Source: Candidatus Saccharimonadota bacterium (GTDB taxonomy: Bacteria; Patescibacteriota; Saccharimonadia; Saccharimonadales; Saccharimonadaceae). From it: DNA of 64,000 nt. The stretch is from NCBI GenBank assembly GCA_017437945.1, contig JAFRWP010000004.1, forward strand, positions 1-64,000. The letters run 5' to 3'. Within the stretch, counting starts at the first letter, position 1; each line of letters starts with the position of its first letter. Of the stretch, positions 59,421-64,000 are shown piece after piece. The notes beneath the pieces were generated by a model. That model saw nothing but the letters and a program-made list of their open reading frames with translations. It was not told the DNA's origin and did no database searches. Both the position numbers and the translations under genes were made by a program.

Positions 59421-60938
59421 TTATTTTGCGTATTCGATTGCACGAGTTTCACGGATAACGTTGACCTTGATCACACCCGGATACTGCATCGTAGCCTCAA
59501 TCTTGTCAGCAATATCACGAGCGAGCTTGAGGGCAGAAAGATCATCAATCTGCTTTGGCTCTACGATGACGCGAATTTCGCGACCAGCAGAGATGGCATA
59601 TGCTTTATCAATGCCCTGGAAGCTAGTAGCAACGTTCTCGAGTGCCTTCATGCGCTCAGCGAAGTTCTCAGCGGAAATATTGCGAGCACCTGGGCGGGCA
59701 GCCGAAATGGCATCGACAATCTTCACAATAAGAGCTTCTGGCGTGGTCGGCTCGACGTCTTCATGATGTGCAGCAATGGCATGAACAACCGCATCTTCCA
59801 TGCCGAATTTCTTCGCAAGTTCAGCACCGATTTCAGCGTGTTTGCCCTCAATCTTATGCGTGACGGCCTTGCCCATATCATGGAGCAAGGTTGCAGTTTT
59901 GGCGATGCGAACGTCAGCGCCGATTTCTTCGGCAATCATGCCGGCCATATGTGCCATCTCAATAGAATGGAGCAATACGTTCTGGCCATAGCTGGTGCGG
60001 AATTTGAGTTCACCAAGAAGGTGAAGAATTTCGGACGGAATACCAATGACGCCAACTTCACGAGCGGCATCTTCGCCGGCGCGAACCACTTCCTTTTCAA
60101 TTTCGCGTTCAGCTTTAGCAACGGCGTCTTCAATGCTCGAAGGATTGATGCGGCCATCTTTCATGAGACGCTCAAGCGCATAGCGTGCAACTTGGCGACG
60201 AATTGGATCAAAGCTGCTAAGAACAACCATGCCCGGAGTATCATCAACAAGAACATCGACACCCGTAGCGTGTTGGAGGGCCTGGATATTACGACCTTCC
60301 TTACCAATGATGCGGCCCTTCATGTCGTCGTCAGGAAGCTTGAGACTAGTGACCGTGCGGTCGGCCGTAACTTCTGAAGACATACGTTCCATAGCGGTAA
60401 GCAGCATAGCTTCGGCGGTTTCATCGATGTGCTCGTTGTAAGCCTTTTGCTCTTTAACGACAAGATTCATGAGATCGCTTTTAATGTCACGCTCAGTCAT
60501 AGACATGAGTTTTTCTTTGGCATCTTCTTTGGAAAGACCAGCGATCTTTTCGAGTTTTTCCTGAGCCTTAGTGCGGATAGCGCGAACTTCGTCTTTCAGT
60601 TCTTCGATTTCGTTCTCTTGCTTGCGTAAACTTTCAGACTTTTTATCGATCTGGTCTAGCTTCGTATCAAGCAAAGTTTCGCGCTCAGCGAGACGATTCT
60701 CGGTCTTTTTCCACTCGCGACGACGATCGTTTTCCTCGCGGAGTGCTTTATCGTTAATATCAGATGCTTCTTTTTTGGCGTTTAAAACAATTTCGGAAGC
60801 TTCATGCTTGGCTTTACGGACCAAATCTTCAGCCTTATTTTTGCCACCGTTTTCATTGTGCTTGTTGTAGGCATAAAAACCACCTACGCCTACGCCTGCG
60901 CCGGCAACCAGCGCAATCGCAATAGGAATAAATTCCAT
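59421..60938 (-). CDS. rny: Ribonuclease Y
   Basis: RNase Y is the membrane-anchored endoribonuclease that starts mRNA decay in many Gram-positives. The 505-aa protein has an N-terminal transmembrane helix (about 3-23). A long coiled coil follows (about 35-200), then a KH domain (LPDDDMKGRIIGKEGRNIQAL) and an HD domain with LLHDMGKAVTH and AHHEDVEP. The length is normal. The SD GAGGGAGAGG is very close to the ATG. RNase Y processing would be relevant to the long leaders seen in some cassettes here. Confidence 0.97.
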   Translation of the reverse strand: MEFIPIAIALVAGAGVGVGGFYAYNKHNENGGKNKAEDLVRKAKHEASEIVLNAKKEASDINDKALREENDRRREWKKTENRLAERETLLDTKLDQIDKKSESLRKQENEIEELKDEVRAIRTKAQEKLEKIAGLSKEDAKEKLMSMTERDIKSDLMNLVVKEQKAYNEHIDETAEAMLLTAMERMSSEVTADRTVTSLKLPDDDMKGRIIGKEGRNIQALQHATGVDVLVDDTPGMVVLSSFDPIRRQVARYALERLMKDGRINPSSIEDAVAKAEREIEKEVVRAGEDAAREVGVIGIPSEILHLLGELKFRTSYGQNVLLHSIEMAHMAGMIAEEIGADVRIAKTATLLHDMGKAVTHKIEGKHAEIGAELAKKFGMEDAVVHAIAAHHEDVEPTTPEALIVKIVDAISAARPGARNISAENFAERMKALENVATSFQGIDKAYAISAGREIRVIVEPKQIDDLSALKLARDIADKIEATMQYPGVIKVNVIRETRAIEYAK

Positions 60939-61021
60939 CCTCTCCCTCTTCTTTTTAAAAATTAATAATTAAAATCGTTGATAAAATCAGAATCCCCCCT
61001 ATTTCAATTTTAACACAGTGA

Positions 61022-61354
61022 TTATTTCTTTGGAGGCGTAATATTGGCCGGGCGGCCATATTCTGGCAAAATTATTTCGACTTTTTCGCCGCGATGATTA
61101 TATAGCGGAATATGAAGTTCGTTTGCTAACGTGTTTACGACAACTGCGCCAATTCTGAGACCAGTAAAACTACCCGGACCAGACATGAAATCAATTTCCG
61201 TGAGATCTTTCCAGTCACTATTGTTTTCTACGAGTTTGTCGTGAATATATTTGAGCAAATCACGCGCAAGAGTACGACCGGAATTCCATTGGTACTCATG
61301 GTCGTCTAATTTCAGAATCGTCGTAAGTGCGGACGTGTCTAAATATAGTTTCAT
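61022..61354 (-). CDS. tsaB: TsaB-like protein, half length
   Basis: TsaB is the scaffold partner of TsaD in making t6A on tRNAs that read ANN codons. This 110-aa protein keeps the first ASKHA domain, with LYLDTSA at the start and the signature GPGSFTGLRIG at about residues 59-69. It ends about 110 residues short of ordinary TsaB (about 220-230 aa). There is no frameshift or downstream remnant, so it appears to be a minimal form. The ATG overlaps the tsaE stop as ATGA, supporting a functional pair. Confidence 0.85.
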   Translation of the reverse strand: MKLYLDTSALTTILKLDDHEYQWNSGRTLARDLLKYIHDKLVENNSDWKDLTEIDFMSGPGSFTGLRIGAVVVNTLANELHIPLYNHRGEKVEIILPEYGRPANITPPKK

Positions 61355-61755
61355 TTTTCTATTAATTCTCGCGTATTTTCGTCGATATATTTAATTTCAA
61401 TTATTTTGCGGCTCTCGGGCAAAATGTCCTGAACTGTGTTTCCCCACTCAATAATCGTGATGGTATTTTGATCAGCGATTGCTTCTGCTAAATCTTCCGA
61501 CATGATACCAGGATCGCCCAGACGATAAAAATCATAGTGGACGAGGCGATATTTTTTGCCCTGATATTCTTTCGAAATCGTGAACGATGGCGAAGTAACA
61601 TCTTCTTTGATGCCGAGACCTTTTGCAATGCCACGCACGAGCGTAGTTTTGCCGGCGCCGACGTCGCCGAGAAGTTCCAAAACGCTCGGTGCTGCAAGCG
61701 ATTCGCCGAGTTGTTTGCCATATTCTAGCATTTCCGTTTCGGAATGAATTAACAT
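61351..61755 (-). CDS. tsaE: tRNA threonylcarbamoyladenosine biosynthesis ATPase
   Basis: TsaE is the small ATPase that resets the TsaB-TsaD complex during t6A synthesis. The 134-aa protein has Walker A GDVGAGKTTL, switch SPSFTISKEY and HYDFYRL. TAAAAT ends 6 nt before the ATG with no SD. The stop is TGA inside the tsaB start. The ComEC-like frame upstream, if read through its UGA codons, would end at 61749 and overlap this start. Confidence 0.95.
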   Translation of the reverse strand: MLIHSETEMLEYGKQLGESLAAPSVLELLGDVGAGKTTLVRGIAKGLGIKEDVTSPSFTISKEYQGKKYRLVHYDFYRLGDPGIMSEDLAEAIADQNTITIIEWGNTVQDILPESRKIIEIKYIDENTRELIEK

Positions 61756-63080
61756 GTGTATATTTTACCATATTTTCTAGATTTATCCAGGGCGTAACGA
61801 GGTCGATAATCGTATTTTGTGCGCATTTTAAGCCAGATAAATATTGCAATGATTGGCAGATAAATCAAATATATTCAGCCGTTGCCTGTCGGCAAATTAA
61901 AGACCGACCATGCATTTTGCGAGAAGGTAGAAATAATTAGTAAATGAAAATCAATTAGTGGTTCTGCAACGTATGCGATTGGCGCTATGGCGGCGCTCAA
62001 TGAGACTAAAAGCATAATGATTGGAATAGTCGGAGATGTAATTAATACAGAAAGAAATCCAAGGATTGAAAACGCGCCGAAATTATAAATCGTGATAGGA
62101 AAACAGCAAATTTGCGCAGATATTGACGCGATAATACTTGACGCGATGTATCCCGGTTTATGTTTTTGACCGTATAAAAATCGCGTCAATACGGGTGCGA
62201 CAAAAATGATGCCTACATAAGATGCAAACGATAGTTGCCAAGCTACGTTGAACAGAAGCTTTGGTGCAAATATAAGAGTCATAGTTGCAACATAGAGCAG
62301 TAGTCTAACGGGATGAAAACGACGACCAAAATACCATGCGAACAATGACAATGATGTGGCGAGGCTAGCGCGTTGCATGCTTGGACTTGCGCCAGAAACT
62401 GAAACGAAAAATATAATTAGAACTACTGAGCCGATAATCGCTGCCATGCGTGAGATTTTTCCAAATAATCGTTTGCCCCAATTGACGATTAGGCCGAGAT
62501 GATAGCCGGAAACAACAACCATATGCGACAGACCCACGATTCGAATGGCGTTTTGGAGCTCCTCTGACATGCCGCTTTTTTCTCCTACGATATAACCAAG
62601 CGCGAGAGCCGACTCTTGGTCGTCAAAAAGATTACGCACGCGTTCAGAAAAACCGCGGCGAATGATTTGCGAATAATCGGGGGAGTTAGGTTTTTCTACG
62701 GCCAGGACGGTCGGCCATCACATAAATCCAGAATAGTCACCAAAACCTGACTGTAGTTTACCGCGAAGCGTAACACGATCCGAGCGCGAATACTCCGATT
62801 CGTCAGACAGCATTACATATACTTGACAATCGTTAATGTTTATGCTATTATTAAGGCGTAGGTTCCCCAGTTGGAGCCGGCTTTGGTGGTTTTTGTTCAC
62901 GGAATCCGATTCAAGAACACCCGAAATTACAACGTCCTTGTCGTAGTAAACGCCAAGGCTTTTTTGATTATTTAGTCATTCTGTCGCTCGTAAAAAGCCA
63001 AGCAGTAATCCGATCAAAAAACCTAAACATATTGCAATTGGTGCTAATGAAATATGAATACGTTTTTTCATAAAGCTCAT
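61749..63080 (-). pseudogene. comEC: ComEC/Rec2-like competence channel frame interrupted by three in-frame UGA codons
   Basis: One continuous frame from the ATG at 63080 to a TAA at 61749 would encode 443 residues of a ComEC-type DNA uptake channel. It has an N-terminal hydrophobic segment, an OB-like region, and then the competence domain with VGLSHMVVVSGYHLGLI and several transmembrane helices. Three UGA codons interrupt it, at 62976-62978, 62718-62720 and 61875-61877. No UAA, UAG or frameshift occurs, and protein-like sequence continues after each, including a final transmembrane helix. The longest uninterrupted part is 61875-62639. The C-terminal metallo-beta-lactamase domain of some ComECs is absent. 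Options are a recent pseudogene, UGA read-through or assembly error. UGA is a normal stop in gatC, pgsA and tsaE. Confidence 0.75.
61762..61767 (-). promoter_or_regulatory. -10 box of leaderless tsaE-tsaB
   Basis: TAAAAT ends 6 nt before the tsaE ATG, with no SD. Confidence 0.55.
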
Positions 63081-63138
63081 TTTTGCGCAGTACGATAATC
63101 ATAACAAGCACGAGCACGATGATTTTAGCAGTACATGG

Positions 63139-63144
63139 TATAAT
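63139..63144 (+). promoter_or_regulatory. -10 box of the leaderless LTA-synthase-like gene
   Basis: TATAAT ends 7 nt before the ATG at 63152, with no SD. Confidence 0.55.
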
Positions 63145-63151
63145 TTATTAG

Positions 63152-64000
63152 ATGAAAATTTCGAAACCAAAATTACACCTTACTGAAAGGACGAAATATT
63201 ATATTCGTTCGTTGATTTTTCTCGCAGTTGCCGCGATTCTGTTGACGTGGTTTCTGGAGTACCGTTACTACATTCATGATGTTTGCCGAGCGTGGGATTT
63301 CGTAATTGGCAGCCCTGCTCCGTTTTTCTATAACGTCTTTTTGATGTGGCTTATGTTGCTATTTTTCTGGGCAATTTTCGAAAAGCCAGGCACAGCTACT
63401 GGCGCAATGTGGATTGCGATTATCATTCTTACTTACGTACATATTCAAAAATATAATTCCCGCGGTTACCCGCTTTTACCGGAGGATTTTCAGCTTGCGA
63501 GCGAGGCGTCGTCGTTGTCGAAATTTGTTAGCGCCGATTCAATCGTGCGCTTAATTATCGCGATTATTTTGGTTGTAGTTTTGACCATTTTGTTTAATAG
63601 GATGCTAGCGAAAAAACTGCGTTTGAATTATCGAAATCCGAGTCCAAGTTTCGCAAAACGTCATCAATTATTAATGCGTCTGGTTATTCTGGTAATTTCT
63701 GGATTGGGCTTTTTCGCTGCCACCGATTTTGCACGACACAATGATGGAAGTCGCTACGAAGATATTTTCCTCGGCACGCATTTTACGGCCTGGAATCAGA
63801 ATCGTAACTATAGTGACAACGGGTTTATTTTGGGTTTCTTATATAATTTACAAAAGCTCGAGCTTTCAGAACCAGACAAATACAGTGAGTCAAAAATCCT
63901 GACGTTACGAGACGAATATCAGAATCGTGCTGAAAAGGAAAACGCGAATCGTAAAGCGGCAGAAGATGAGGATGTTAGTGTCGTAATAATTTTGAACGAA
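63152..64000 (+). CDS. LTA synthase-like membrane phosphoglycerol transferase (3' end outside window)
   Basis: The frame is open from the ATG to the window end (283 codons). Five hydrophobic helices lie within about residues 18-190, with a WDFVIGSPAPFFYN loop and the LPEDFQLASEAS segment. An extracytoplasmic linker follows. The visible sequence ends at VSVVIILNE, which corresponds to the entry of the sulfatase-type catalytic domain (family motif NVIVIxxES). This is the architecture of LtaS/MdoB-type enzymes, which use phosphatidylglycerol as the glycerol-phosphate donor. The catalytic Thr and metal ligands lie beyond the window. Confidence 0.72.
   Translation, partial: MKISKPKLHLTERTKYYIRSLIFLAVAAILLTWFLEYRYYIHDVCRAWDFVIGSPAPFFYNVFLMWLMLLFFWAIFEKPGTATGAMWIAIIILTYVHIQKYNSRGYPLLPEDFQLASEASSLSKFVSADSIVRLIIAIILVVVLTILFNRMLAKKLRLNYRNPSPSFAKRHQLLMRLVILVISGLGFFAATDFARHNDGSRYEDIFLGTHFTAWNQNRNYSDNGFILGFLYNLQKLELSEPDKYSESKILTLRDEYQNRAEKENANRKAAEDEDVSVVIILNE

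Noticed and set aside
62718-62720. Selenocysteine insertion in the ComEC-like frame
   Set aside because: ComEC is not a selenoprotein, the three positions are in membrane or linker regions, and I see no conserved hairpin of SECIS type directly after each UGA.
61749-63080. Genome-wide reassignment of UGA to an amino acid
   Set aside because: UGA terminates gatC (inside ATGA with gatA), tsaE (inside ATGA with tsaB), pgsA (followed at once by a hairpin) and several orphans. UGG encodes Trp within the same ComEC frame. A code change as in Gracilibacteria or Absconditabacteria does not fit.
1-64000. CRISPR arrays, IS transposases, integrases or prophage genes
   Set aside because: No regularly spaced repeat array and no transposase, integrase or capsid-type protein was seen. 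The only mobile-element signs are the tRNA-Val duplication and the inverted-repeat cassette.

Overview
The window looks like a chromosomal segment of a host-associated Saccharibacteria (TM7, Patescibacteria/CPR) bacterium. The gene content supports this: short core genes, prfA-prmC, a gatCAB operon, anaerobic NrdD/NrdG, a minor type IV pilin operon, type IV secretion (T4SS) pilin and VirB6-like proteins, a ComEC-like gene and large low-complexity secreted proteins. No biosynthetic operons are seen. The standard code applies: UGA ends gatC, tsaE and pgsA. The phylum assignment is inferred from gene content, not from an rRNA.

Layout. 1-5.5 kb: a VirB6/TrbL-like gene, its membrane-anchored partner and an LPKTG surface protein. 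5.5-8.4 kb: an orphan two-gene cassette flanked by an 18-bp inverted repeat, and a divergent Gly/Ser-rich orphan. 8.4-11.8 kb: prmC, prfA, a structured RNA candidate and a GtrII-like glucosyltransferase. 11.8-14.1 kb: orphan membrane genes and a 465-aa orphan. 14.3-16.2 kb: tRNA-Val with an att-like duplication enclosing a zinc-ribbon nuclease gene. 16.2-22.8 kb: more orphan cassettes between a DUF6273-like surface protein, a CapA-like protein and an S51 peptidase. 22.9-30.6 kb: GH30 hydrolase, an ART-like/HD protein, nrdG-nrdD with two pairs of NrdR boxes, and an HTH-MurA fusion. 30.6-35.5 kb: gatC-gatA-(membrane HEPN-like)-gatB-galU-two small genes. 35.5-43.1 kb: murJ, a PEGA protein, ftsH, pgsA, an orphan, a GT39-type glycosyltransferase and two tRNA-Pro genes. 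43.2-49.2 kb: a pilin/phosphodiester-glycosidase fusion, a DHH-derived protein, rpsT, a CYTH protein, rnhA, another orphan cassette and tRNA-Leu. 49.2-59.4 kb: four type IV pilin-like genes, a 1681-aa secreted protein and its membrane partner. 59.4-64 kb: rny, tsaB, tsaE, a comEC-like frame broken by three in-frame UGA codons, and the start of an LTA-synthase-like gene.

Two kinds of gene start stand out. Fifteen genes, mostly core or surface genes, have a TANNNT -10 hexamer ending 6, 7 or 9 nt before the ATG and no Shine-Dalgarno (SD) sequence, which predicts leaderless or nearly leaderless mRNAs. In contrast, dispersed short orphan genes sit in self-contained cassettes: near-consensus TTGAC(A/T)-N17-TA(T/C)AAT, a strong SD sequence, one or two genes, then an intrinsic terminator. 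These cassettes, the comEC UGAs and several domain fusions are the most unusual features here.
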